Assembly: GCA_028281495.1 (NCBI GenBank)
Contig: JANQJU010000005.1
Coordinates: 1 to 64,000 of the forward strand
DNA from: SAR324 cluster bacterium
GTDB taxonomy: Bacteria; SAR324; NAC60-12
DNA length: 64,000 nt
Direction: 5' to 3'
In this document: piece after piece, positions 25,964 to 36,170 of the stretch
Layout: every line of letters starts with the position of its first letter
Numbering within the stretch: position 1 is the first letter of the stretch
Made by a program: the position numbers and the translations under genes
Notes under the pieces: model-generated
Told to the model about the DNA's origin: nothing
The model's input: only the letters and a program-made list of their open reading frames with translations
The model's database searches: none

Positions 25964-27019
25964 ATGCTGCAAAAATTGTCCATTGTTACCGGAATCTTAG
26001 TGGTTCTTGGAGGAGTGTTATGGTTCACTCAAAACCCTTCCTCTAATGAAAATGGAAATACCAAAACGAACCTTCCAGTTCTTGCAGAATTGGATTCACA
26101 AAAACTAGCCTCTGTCGAAATTCAAGCAGGGGCGCAAAAGATCGAATTGACTAAAGATCCGAATGGCATCTGGTTGGTTCGCTCCAAAAACTACGTCGCA
26201 GATCCCCAAGCTATTCGAGAGTTATTGTTGAAACTTGTAGAAGTTCGGCTCGGCGATCCAATTACGGAAAATGCCAAACATCATGAGCGATTCCGCCTCG
26301 TCCATATCAAGGACAACAATAATCAATGGGATGAAGAAAAAACCGGCTCTTTGATTTTGCTGAAAAACCAAGACGGCTCCAACTCCTTAGAGCTAATTCT
26401 AGGCAAGGATCGTGATAGCGGAGAGGGGCAATATGTCCGCTATGCTGATGACGCCGTGGTGTATTTGCTTCCAGAAACCATTTCATTGGAAACTGAAATC
26501 GACGACTGGTTAGATACCTCAATAGCGGACGTCGATGGCGAAAAATTGGCCAAGTCGCTGGAATTGAAACGGGGGGAGACCCTTGTAAAATTAGACCGCG
26601 AAAAAGAAGAGGCAGACTGGACGGGGAGTGATTTGACCGAGAGCGAAACGATTGAGGCAAGTGAAGTCGATTCACTCAGCAGTGCCTTGAAAGATCTCAA
26701 TTTTGCGGAAATTGCTCCTGCTGATAAACCGGCCGCAGATTTAGGAAGAGAGACTCTTTCTCATTTCACAATGGAGTTGTTCGACGGACGCATTTACCAA
26801 GTCAGTGTTGGTGAAAAACAAGCAGGAACCGACAATCTTTACTACTACCTTGCAATCCAAATGGACCTGCGTGACGACGTTACCGATGAGTCTTTGAAAA
26901 CAGAAGTGGCTCAATTTAATAAAAAAACAGCATCATGGCTCTATGGTCTGAGTGCTTGGGTAGGAAAGCGATTCTTAAAGGAACGTACTGATCTGATCAA
27001 AAATGACCAAAAAAGTTGA
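25964..27019 (+). CDS. DUF4340 membrane-anchored protein
   Basis: 351 aa. N-terminal TM anchor (MLQKLSIVTGILVVLGGVLW), then a long beta-rich extracytoplasmic part built of repeated IELTKDPNGIWLVRS-like units, the pattern of DUF4340, seen next to GldF/GldG-type ABC genes. AAGGAG precedes the ATG. It leads a four-gene plus-strand operon (DUF4340, ABC ATPase, permease, GldG-like), 11 bp before the ATPase, and is downstream of the CIRCE operator. The charged Glu/Asp-rich C-terminal half is typical. Biochemical role is unknown. Confidence 0.85.
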   Translation: MLQKLSIVTGILVVLGGVLWFTQNPSSNENGNTKTNLPVLAELDSQKLASVEIQAGAQKIELTKDPNGIWLVRSKNYVADPQAIRELLLKLVEVRLGDPITENAKHHERFRLVHIKDNNNQWDEEKTGSLILLKNQDGSNSLELILGKDRDSGEGQYVRYADDAVVYLLPETISLETEIDDWLDTSIADVDGEKLAKSLELKRGETLVKLDREKEEADWTGSDLTESETIEASEVDSLSSALKDLNFAEIAPADKPAADLGRETLSHFTMELFDGRIYQVSVGEKQAGTDNLYYYLAIQMDLRDDVTDESLKTEVAQFNKKTASWLYGLSAWVGKRFLKERTDLIKNDQKS

Positions 27020-27030
27020 GAGGAATTAGG

Positions 27031-27969
27031 ATGATTACAGTTAAAAATTTGACCAAAGAGTTCGGTGATTTCCGTGCTGTCGATGATGTAACCTTCGAGG
27101 TGAAAGAAGGGGAAGTCCTCGGGTTTTTAGGCCCCAACGGTGCTGGCAAATCCACTACGATGAAGATGATCACCTGTTTCATTCCCCCCACTTCCGGAAC
27201 GGCATTGGTTTGCGGTTTTGATATCTTAAAAGATTCCATTAAAGTTCGTGAGCAAATTGGTTATTTGCCGGAAAGTGCTCCTTCTTACCACGAGATGTTA
27301 GTGGAAGAATTTTTGTTATTCACCGGTGAGATGCGAGGGTTTTCCGGCCAAGATTTACGCAAACGTTTGGATCGGGTTTTGGAGATGACAAGCCTAGAAG
27401 ATGTTCGGTTTCAAATGATCGATACGCTTTCTAAAGGTTATCGCCAACGCACCTGTTTGGCCCAGTCGTTATTACCAGATCCTCCCGTTTTGATTTTGGA
27501 TGAACCTACGGATGGCTTGGACCCCAATCAAAAACACGAGGTGCGTAATCTCATCCAACGCATGAGTGAAAAACGAGCGATTCTCGTCTCGACCCACATT
27601 CTGGAGGAGGTGGAAGCGGTTTGTAGTCGGGCAATCATCATTGCGAATGGTAGGATCGTTGCGAATGGCACACCGGAAGAATTGCTAGCCCAATCCAGCT
27701 ACCACAATGCGGTTTCCTTAACGATCAAGAATTCTCAACCCGATACCCTCCTTCCCAAACTTCAACAAATCCCTGGTATTGCTTCAGCACAGCCGCTTAA
27801 TGACGCTCTCAACGGTTCGGCCGCTTTTCAGCTATTTCCTAAAGACGGTCAGCCGATCTTGAGTGAAGTGGAACGATTTATCCAGCAGGAGAGCCTTCAG
27901 GTGGAACAGTTGTATGCCGAAAAAGGACGTTTGGACGAAGTTTTTCGTAAAGTTACTTTAAATCTATAA
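27031..27969 (+). CDS. ABC transporter ATP-binding protein (GldA-like)
   Basis: 312 aa from ATG 27031, with GAGAGGAAT upstream; a TTG five codons earlier has no support. It has Walker A GPNGAGKST, a Q-loop region (EQIGYLPE), a variant signature LSKGYRQRT (family LSGGQ), Walker B VLILDEPTDGLDPNQ and the switch His in STHILEEV. About 85 C-terminal residues follow, common in the ABC-2 exporter type. Partners are the permease at 27989 and the GldG-like protein at 28739. Such systems are linked to gliding or envelope processes in some phyla; the substrate is unknown. Confidence 0.92.
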   Translation: MITVKNLTKEFGDFRAVDDVTFEVKEGEVLGFLGPNGAGKSTTMKMITCFIPPTSGTALVCGFDILKDSIKVREQIGYLPESAPSYHEMLVEEFLLFTGEMRGFSGQDLRKRLDRVLEMTSLEDVRFQMIDTLSKGYRQRTCLAQSLLPDPPVLILDEPTDGLDPNQKHEVRNLIQRMSEKRAILVSTHILEEVEAVCSRAIIIANGRIVANGTPEELLAQSSYHNAVSLTIKNSQPDTLLPKLQQIPGIASAQPLNDALNGSAAFQLFPKDGQPILSEVERFIQQESLQVEQLYAEKGRLDEVFRKVTLNL

Positions 27970-27988
27970 ATCAAGAAGGGGTATTGTG

Positions 27989-28723
27989 ATGAAAGGAATG
28001 ATTCCGATCTTCAAACGAGAGTTGTATTCGTATTTTCACTCTCCCGTCGCTTATGTGTTTATCGTCATTTTTCTGATCTCTAGTGCCATGTGCACCTTTT
28101 TGTTGGGTAATTTTTATCGGTCCAACCAAGCGAGTATGGAGACCTTCTTTTTATTCCATCCTTGGCTTTATCTATTTTTGATTCCGGCAATTGGAATGCG
28201 GCTGTGGGCTGAGGAACGCCGGTCAGGAACGGTTGAACTGCTCCTCACGCTGCCAATCAACATGACAGCTGCTGTTATTGGCAAATTCTTGGCGGCGTGG
28301 GCGTTTATCGGGTTGGCTTTGCTGCTCACATTTCCCATGATCATCACCACCTATTATTTGGGAGAACCCGACAGCGGACCCATTGTGACCGGTTATTTCG
28401 GTAGCTTTTTAATGGCTGGGGCCTATTTGGCAATCACCAGTTGTACCTCAGCCCTCACCAAAAATCAGGTCATCAGCTTCATTCTCAGCGTGTCTGTATG
28501 TTTGGTGTTTGTTCTGCTTGGGTGGGGAGTGATGAGTAATATTCTCAATACCCTTTTCCCTGTCTGGCTTTCTGACCTCATTAGCTTGTTCAGCTTCACT
28601 TCCCATTTTGACGCGTTACGGCGTGGCGTTCTGGATTTTCGTGATTTGATCTATTTCCTCTCAGTGATCTTGTTCATGCTGATGGTCAATGTCGTGATTC
28701 TCGATTCTTACAAATCCCTCTAA
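27989..28723 (+). CDS. ABC-2 type permease (GldF-like)
   Basis: 244 aa, six predicted membrane segments, N-terminal KGMIPIFKRELYSYFHSPVA as in GldF-type permeases, followed by GMRLWAEERRSGTVELLLTL, a conserved ABC-2 permease loop. The start is ATG 27989; AAGAAGGGG lies upstream, and GTG 27986 is an alternative. Located between the ATPase and the GldG-like gene, 15 bp before the latter. It forms the transmembrane channel of the predicted exporter. Confidence 0.9.
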   Translation: MKGMIPIFKRELYSYFHSPVAYVFIVIFLISSAMCTFLLGNFYRSNQASMETFFLFHPWLYLFLIPAIGMRLWAEERRSGTVELLLTLPINMTAAVIGKFLAAWAFIGLALLLTFPMIITTYYLGEPDSGPIVTGYFGSFLMAGAYLAITSCTSALTKNQVISFILSVSVCLVFVLLGWGVMSNILNTLFPVWLSDLISLFSFTSHFDALRRGVLDFRDLIYFLSVILFMLMVNVVILDSYKSL

Positions 28724-28738
28724 TTCCGGAGACAATTT

Positions 28739-30631
28739 ATGACTCGACACCAATGGTCTTATACCACCATCACCATCTTGCTGTTGTTCGTCTGTCTCAT
28801 TGCGATCAATGTAGTGGCTTATTTCCTGCCGATTCGTTTGGACATGACGGAAGATCGATTGTTTACAATTGCGGAAGGGACTCGAAAGATTGTCGAAAAC
28901 ATAGAAGATCCGGTGACGATCAAATACTATTTTTCCAAGAGTACCGAAGACCTTCCACCGCAATACAAAGCCTACGGCCAGCGGGTTGAAGAAATCTTGC
29001 AAGAGTATGCTTTACTTTCAAAGGGTAAGATCAAATTGGAATCCTTTGATCCCAAACCCGATACCGAAGAAGAAGAATGGGCGCAGAAATATGGAATCGG
29101 TCAGGTGGGCTTACCCAATGGAAATACTTTTTATTTCGGTATGGTAGCCTTGATGCTGGACCAAGAAATGGCAATTCCGTTTTTTGACAGCCGCCGCCAA
29201 GAATTTTTGGAATACGACATCTCTCAAGCCCTCTTGAAAGTGAGCAACACGCAAGCTCCCAAAATCGGTATCCTGACAGGAATCAATGTGATGGGAGCAC
29301 CCTCGCAGTTTGGCCAGCCTGCTTCCGAATGGGTCTTGGTTTCTGAATTGAAAAAGAACTTTGAAGTGGAATCAATCGAAACCACAACCGAAGAAATTCC
29401 GGACGACGTCACCTTATTGATTGTCATGCATCCCAAAAATCTCAGTGACCGGACCGTATATGCCATTGATCAGTATGTGCTTCGGGGCAATCGTTTGATT
29501 GTGTTGGTTGATCCCAATTCCCGAGAAGCGGCCCAAAATGATCCAATGGCTCAATTTGGTCGCCCTCCCGACCCACAAAGCAATTTGCCTAAACTGCTCA
29601 AAAATTGGGGCGTGGAATTCGATACGTCAAAGTTGGTGGGAGATTTCGCCTATGCCACCCCCATCAATGCAGGACAAGGCGGGGTGATTCGGTATCCGTT
29701 ATGGATGAGCATGGGAGAAGATGCTTTGGATCGAGACCACCCTATTACCAGTGAACTGGAAATGTTACTGCTCATTGAAGCTGGTTATCTAAAAAAGGCA
29801 GAAGGCAGCTCGTTTGACTTCACACCGGTGTTGAAGACCTCCGCTGACAGTGGCGAAGTCGATGCGTTTTCGATTCGGTTTTCTCCTCCCGATAAAATTT
29901 TACGAGATTTGAAGCCAGACCAAACCGAAAGAACGTTAGCTGCTTTGGTTCAAGGGACCTTCAAAACAGCCTTCCCTTCCGGACAACCTGCGAAAGAACA
30001 ACAAGAAGGCGATGACCCGAATGCTGAACCAGAACCCGACACCCCCTTGAAACATTCGCATCTGAATGAAGCGACGGCCAGCAACAACATCCTCGTGATT
30101 GCCGATGTGGATTTGGCATCCGATTCTTACTCAGTGCAAAAAATGAATTTCTTAGGGCAAACAATCGTTCAGCCTATCAATGATAATCTAAACTTTATGC
30201 TGAATTCAGTAGAATTCCTTTCTGGTAATGATGCCTTGATGAGTATTCGTTCCAGAGGAAGGTTTTCTCGTCCGTTCACCCGTTTGATTGCCTTGGAACA
30301 GGCTGCCCAGTTGCGCTTTCAAGAAGAAGAGATTGAGCTTCAGAAGAAGCTAGAAGACGTACGACAAAAACTACGTGACCTAGAAGCCTCGAAAGATGGA
30401 TCGCAACAAATTCTCCTCAGTCCGGAGCAACAAGAAGAAATCAAAAAATTCAGAGACGAAGAACTCAAGACTCGTAAAGAATTACGAGAGGTTCGTAAAA
30501 ACTTGCGTCAAGACATTGAAACTTTAGGCAACCAATTGCTCGCCATTAATCTACTGGCGATTCCTCTATTGGTTGGGGTTGCCGGAATCGTGGTGTATGG
30601 CCGCCGTACTCGGCGCCGTAAGACCGGGTGA
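28739..30631 (+). CDS. GldG-like ABC-associated membrane protein
   Basis: 630 aa. TM anchors at both ends (about 11-30 and 600-620). The N-terminal part (RLDMTEDRLFTIAEGTRKIV, then ENIEDPVTIKYYFSKS) is the diagnostic start of GldG-like ABC-2 auxiliary proteins, followed by an extracytoplasmic domain (KIGILTGINVMGAPSQFGQ) with a DUF4350-like fold. The stretch 520-590 is a coiled coil (RFQEEEIELQKKLEDVRQKL). GGAGAC precedes the ATG. It is last in the operon; a terminator-like hairpin follows. Confidence 0.9.
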   Translation: MTRHQWSYTTITILLLFVCLIAINVVAYFLPIRLDMTEDRLFTIAEGTRKIVENIEDPVTIKYYFSKSTEDLPPQYKAYGQRVEEILQEYALLSKGKIKLESFDPKPDTEEEEWAQKYGIGQVGLPNGNTFYFGMVALMLDQEMAIPFFDSRRQEFLEYDISQALLKVSNTQAPKIGILTGINVMGAPSQFGQPASEWVLVSELKKNFEVESIETTTEEIPDDVTLLIVMHPKNLSDRTVYAIDQYVLRGNRLIVLVDPNSREAAQNDPMAQFGRPPDPQSNLPKLLKNWGVEFDTSKLVGDFAYATPINAGQGGVIRYPLWMSMGEDALDRDHPITSELEMLLLIEAGYLKKAEGSSFDFTPVLKTSADSGEVDAFSIRFSPPDKILRDLKPDQTERTLAALVQGTFKTAFPSGQPAKEQQEGDDPNAEPEPDTPLKHSHLNEATASNNILVIADVDLASDSYSVQKMNFLGQTIVQPINDNLNFMLNSVEFLSGNDALMSIRSRGRFSRPFTRLIALEQAAQLRFQEEEIELQKKLEDVRQKLRDLEASKDGSQQILLSPEQQEEIKKFRDEELKTRKELREVRKNLRQDIETLGNQLLAINLLAIPLLVGVAGIVVYGRRTRRRKTG

Positions 30632-30662
30632 TCAATTTTGGAAAAAATTTTTATTTGGCAAT

Positions 30663-30690
30663 AAGGACTGATGAAGGTCCTTGATTTTTT
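30663..30690 (+). terminator. Terminator-like hairpin between GldG-like gene and groES
   Basis: AAGGAC (30663-30668) pairs with GTCCTT (30677-30682), then TTTTTT at 30685-30690. The stem is short (6 bp). It would limit, not abolish, read-through from the CIRCE operon into groESL. Confidence 0.5.
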
Positions 30691-30714
30691 ATAACTTTAT
30701 TGAAGGAGTACAAT

Positions 30715-32662
<1,948 letters not shown>

Positions 32663-32702
32663 GAAGTTCCCCCCTAATCTCCCACCTCCCTAGTCAATGT
32701 AA

Positions 32703-32748
32703 ACCGTCATGCTCAACAAACGAAAATATCCGAAGTTACGGCATGACG
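32703..32748. repeat. Intergenic inverted repeat (REP-like)
   Basis: CCGTCATG (32703-32710) and CATGACGG (32741-32748) form a perfect 8-bp inverted repeat with a 30-base loop. The outer part reads GCATGACGGGAATGAC, like dispersed REP-type elements of other genomes. It lies between the convergent groEL and phosphoesterase genes and could also act as a terminator. Confidence 0.4.
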
Positions 32749-32767
32749 GGAATGACTAACTGCAGTC

Positions 32768-33631
32768 TCAACGATGCCATTGCGGCCCTGCATTTTCTGG
32801 ATGTGTTGCTGGTCCTGGTAAGATTTCTCGCAGGTACCATGCAACACCCCGTTCTTGTGTCCAATGTTTAGGATATCCCAAAGAAACTTCCTCAAACCGA
32901 ACTCCATCCCGATAGTCCGTTGCACGCATATGTAGATGCCCCGTCACAACTACATCTACTGGAAATTGAGTATGCCAATGCTCTGTCCATTGCGTCCCAC
33001 ACCAGATCGAAAATCGTGGAATTCGCTTCAACCGAACGAGGTCATAACGGAGAGGAAAGTGATTGATTAAGATAAGTTTTCCTTGGGAAGACACTTCTTT
33101 CAGCCGTAATTCGGTTGCAGCAAGCCGAGCATGGCACCATTCTATTTTTGAGCTATAAGGTTCTGGCTTCAGTCGATATTCATCCACACACATGACCCCG
33201 CTTTCTGCAGCCCATGGAATGGCCTGATCAGCTGTGATCTGTGGTGGACGAAACGTGTAATCGTACAATAAAAAGAGAGGGGCAATGATATGACGAACCT
33301 GAGAGGTAGCGTGGGGCCAAACGACATAAGGATCTTCCGGTGTCAACACTCCATAATTTCGACACAAGCCTACCCAATGTTGATATTTTGCTTCGCCACG
33401 AAATCCATTTGATTCCTGTTTTTCCGTCCACAACTCGTGATTGCCTGGAACCCAAATCACTTTGGCAAAGCGTTGCGTTAAGATGTCCAAAGTCCAACGA
33501 AAATAATGTTCAGCCGTGCATACATCTCCTGCCACGATCAACCAGTCATCAGGATAGGGAGATAGCGCTTCTAAGGCATTGCGGTTGATTTCGTGTTCCA
33601 CATGTAAATCGCTGATTGCATAAAGTTTCAT
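32768..33631 (-). CDS. Calcineurin-like metallophosphoesterase
   Basis: 287 aa. All metal-site motifs are visible: SDLHVEH (D-x-H), VAGDVC (GD), VPGNHELW (GNH), INHFPLRY (H) and TGHLHMR (GHxH). Cytosolic, with no signal peptide. Two-metal phosphodiesterases of this type act on nucleotides or nucleic acids; the substrate is unknown. It is alone, convergent with groEL and divergent from the DUF2786 gene. Confidence 0.9.
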   Translation of the reverse strand: MKLYAISDLHVEHEINRNALEALSPYPDDWLIVAGDVCTAEHYFRWTLDILTQRFAKVIWVPGNHELWTEKQESNGFRGEAKYQHWVGLCRNYGVLTPEDPYVVWPHATSQVRHIIAPLFLLYDYTFRPPQITADQAIPWAAESGVMCVDEYRLKPEPYSSKIEWCHARLAATELRLKEVSSQGKLILINHFPLRYDLVRLKRIPRFSIWCGTQWTEHWHTQFPVDVVVTGHLHMRATDYRDGVRFEEVSLGYPKHWTQERGVAWYLREILPGPATHPENAGPQWHR

Positions 33632-33760
33632 AGGTGACCAATCGAGGAAAAAGTGAGTGGGATCTCAAAAGGTTGGATGATTTTAGCCAGAATTTGAGGT
33701 GAGAAAATGATATGACCAGTTTCTTAATTTTAAGCCGTTAACTCTCTATTGATTTTGCTG

Positions 33761-34450
33761 ATGTACATTCCCCAAGAAGTCCTTCAAAAGATTCAAAAAC
33801 TCCATGCGTTGTCACGCTCCAACCATCTTGGTGAAGCGGAAAATGCGAGCCAAATGCGTGATCGACTTATGGAAAAATACAACATCACTTGGAATGATGT
33901 GGAAACCTTTTCTACTCAAGACAATGCTCTGACAGAAGACAAATTTCATATTGACGGGAAAAAAAATATCACTCTCAAGTACCACCTCATCAATAGTATC
34001 CTGAACAAGCATTTTTTTGTGACACTGCTTTATCACAATACTGACAGGCTCAACATTTCGATTATTGGCAAACAAAAGGATGTGACTGTAGCAACGTACG
34101 TTTTTCATTTCTTAGAACGTACATTTGAAAAAGAGTGGAAGCGATATCGAAAATCGTATCCAGGTTCCCACCGCAATTCATTTTTGTATGGTCTTCATGA
34201 TGGTCTGGATCAACATTTGACCTTACAGCAGCAGGAGGATGTGAAGGAGTTCGGGTTGGTCGTGATTGACAATCCTAGAGAGCGAAGGGATTACATGAAA
34301 TCTTTGTATTCGCGAGTGCGTACCGTTCGCTCAAAAGCCACCATGCATGAAGAACAGGACTATCATCAGGGAGTACAAACTGGGCAGCAAATCCGTATAC
34401 GTGAGGGTGTAGAAGGACATTTGACCGAGCAACTGCCCTTTTCTTCTTAA
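33761..34450 (+). CDS. DUF2786-containing protein
   Basis: 229 aa from ATG 33761 (MYIPQEVLQKIQKLHALSRS); an upstream TTG is less likely. The first 45 residues (KIQKLHALSRSNHLGEAENA, then SQMRDRLMEKYNITWNDVE) match DUF2786, a short helical domain often in phage and mobile-element proteins. The rest (DUF7168-like) has a beta-sheet part with ITLKYHLINSILNKHF and a helical tail. Convergent with the double-HTH regulator. Function unknown. Confidence 0.75.
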   Translation: MYIPQEVLQKIQKLHALSRSNHLGEAENASQMRDRLMEKYNITWNDVETFSTQDNALTEDKFHIDGKKNITLKYHLINSILNKHFFVTLLYHNTDRLNISIIGKQKDVTVATYVFHFLERTFEKEWKRYRKSYPGSHRNSFLYGLHDGLDQHLTLQQQEDVKEFGLVVIDNPRERRDYMKSLYSRVRTVRSKATMHEEQDYHQGVQTGQQIRIREGVEGHLTEQLPFSS

Positions 34451-34479
34451 ACGAAGGTTCAAGGATGCCAGTTTTGAAC

Positions 34480-35271
34480 TTAAGAACCAGATTCTGCATA
34501 AATCATCATCAGCCAAGTATTCAAGCGCTCTCCTATCTTGTCCGGAGGTAAAGGGTCTTTGATGCAAGAATTGACTGCATCAGCTAACGTTTTGAGCCTA
34601 TGTTCTAAACGCCGAATGGTGTTTCGTTGCATTTCGATTAGTTCGGAATTGCTTTCAATGATTCGTTCTTTATCGCGTGTCATTTCTGACGGGGTGGAAC
34701 GCATCATATCTCGATTGCCTCCTTGCTGCAGCCACAAACGATTGAGGCCATAGTGGGCTTCCAATAATAACAGAGTTTGCAGGCTTGGTTGTTCTTTACC
34801 TTGCTCCAAATCTCTTAGATGGGTGGGACTAACACCAATGGCACGGGCGATGGCCTCCATTGTGACACCTCGGGTTCGTTCCAGATAGTCGAGGAAGTGC
34901 ATCATGCGTGCATCGGCATGTGGACCAAACTCCACTTCTTCTAGCTCTTCTCCCCAAGCCCCTTCTTCATGTACTTCCCCACCTCGATAGGGGCGGACGT
35001 AGTAGGGTTCACGGCCTTTTAAAAACATCGTGCCCTCTCCCGTCAAGAGCCAATTGATATTGACCCCTTCTAGGGCTAAAGTGAGGAGAAATTTGGCTGA
35101 AATTCCTTTTCTACCTCCTAAAATATCTCCTACAAAACTCTGAGAAACACCAAATTTGGTGCCGAAACCAGTTTGTGTATCACGAAAATAACTGAATAAG
35201 TCTTTGAACCTTTCAATAATTTTGGGATTATTCAGGCTTTTTTCTCTTTTGGATTCTTTAGTGGCTGACAT
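34480..35271 (-). CDS. Transcriptional regulator with two HTH domains
   Basis: 263 aa. The first domain (about 15-85) is a CI-repressor-like HTH: FSYFRDTQTGFGTKFGVSQS, followed by LGGRKGISAKFLLTLALEG and the family hallmark NINWLLTGEGTMFL. The second (about 125-185) is an HTH_3: TRGVTMEAIARAIGVSPTHL, then LEQGKEQPSLQTLLLLEAHY. A coiled coil follows. It probably represses its own or neighbouring genes as a dimer. The two HTHs in one chain are unusual but known. The ribosome site is weak. Confidence 0.8.
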   Translation of the reverse strand: MSATKESKREKSLNNPKIIERFKDLFSYFRDTQTGFGTKFGVSQSFVGDILGGRKGISAKFLLTLALEGVNINWLLTGEGTMFLKGREPYYVRPYRGGEVHEEGAWGEELEEVEFGPHADARMMHFLDYLERTRGVTMEAIARAIGVSPTHLRDLEQGKEQPSLQTLLLLEAHYGLNRLWLQQGGNRDMMRSTPSEMTRDKERIIESNSELIEMQRNTIRRLEHRLKTLADAVNSCIKDPLPPDKIGERLNTWLMMIYAESGS

Positions 35272-35605
35272 TGCTTTTTTTCAGATTGGGGCTATTCAAG
35301 ATAGCGTTGAACTTGTTCGGCTTGCTGCCAACTTCACCAGAACCCTTCACATTTAAGCTTGAGGCGGAAATGGGTGAAGAATCATCTAAAAAAACAGTAT
35401 TGCTTATGGATTTAAAGCAAAAAATAGCGATACGCAACCCCAATATGTGTTTTTGCACCACTTTTTTCCTCAAAGTGAACGGGTTTGTGAAGATGTATTT
35501 CTCGCTTCAGGGAAATAACTTGTCTCCCAAATGGACATGCTGTATGTAGAATAGTTTTATTACACACTCTGAAGTGATCGAGTTTACCGATGAAAGGAGA
35601 ATAAG
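35272..35605. other. Non-coding stretch upstream of rpmH
   Basis: 334 bp between the divergent regulator and rpmH. It must hold promoters for both. No DnaA-box cluster, so no replication origin is supported here although rpmH is often near one. Frames on both strands have no coding character. Confidence 0.6.
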
Positions 35606-35740
35606 ATGAAACGTACATTCCAACCCAATAATCGACGCCGCAAAAAGAAACATGGTTTTCGAGCACGCATGGCTACCAAAGCTGGAAGAGCGATCATTCG
35701 ACGCCGACGTGCGAAAGGGCGAAAGCGATTAAGCGCTTAA
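35606..35740 (+). CDS. rpmH: 50S ribosomal protein L34
   Basis: 44 aa, ATG at 35606 with AAAGGAG upstream: [20 protein letters not shown], then [20 protein letters not shown] and RLSA. Highly basic and of standard length. Part of the conserved rpmH-rnpA-yidC order; its stop overlaps the rnpA start by one base (TAATG). Confidence 0.98.
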   Translation: MKRTFQPNNRRRKKKHGFRARMATKAGRAIIRRRRAKGRKRLSA

Positions 35741-36156
35741 TGGTACAGCAGCATCCTTTGCCAAAGCGGATCCGTTTAAGACGTGAAAAGGAAATCATTC
35801 GACTATTTTCCCAGGGACGCTTTAAAAATTTGGGACTACTTCGTGTGAAATATTTTCCTAATGATTTTAAAGAAAGCCGATTTCTAATTACAGTCAGCAA
35901 AAAAGCAGGAAACGCTGTCCATCGAAATCATATGAAACGTTTGCTTCGAGAAACGGTCCGCCTGCAACGTCATGTGTTGCAGAGGCATTTTGATATTTGT
36001 TTTTTTATCAACAAGCGTCCACAAACTCCTGTCACCTTTTCTTATATCGAGCACAAGGTCCGAACCTTTTTTGAAGAACTCAACCGTGAGTTCCCGGTTG
36101 CACCTTCGGACGATGTCAACATGACTTCAAAACCTTCAGCATCACCCCCTATCTAG
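35740..36156 (+). CDS. rnpA: Ribonuclease P protein component
   Basis: 138 aa. The family signature is present: RNxxKR-type motif in NAVHRNHMKRLLRETVRL, with a preceding LITVSKKAGN. It binds RNase P RNA and helps mature tRNA 5' ends. The N-terminus is basic (KRIRLRREKEIIRLFSQGRF). The C-terminal extension (about 20 aa, PSDDVNMTSKPSASP) is slightly longer than usual. Overlaps rpmH; no yidD gene lies between it and yidC. Confidence 0.95.
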   Translation: MVQQHPLPKRIRLRREKEIIRLFSQGRFKNLGLLRVKYFPNDFKESRFLITVSKKAGNAVHRNHMKRLLRETVRLQRHVLQRHFDICFFINKRPQTPVTFSYIEHKVRTFFEELNREFPVAPSDDVNMTSKPSASPPI

Positions 36157-36170
36157 CCTTAAAACTTCCT

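Noticed and set aside
35272..35605. Replication origin near rpmH
   Set aside because: No DnaA-box cluster, no dnaA or dnaN gene; only the rpmH-rnpA-yidC order suggests it.
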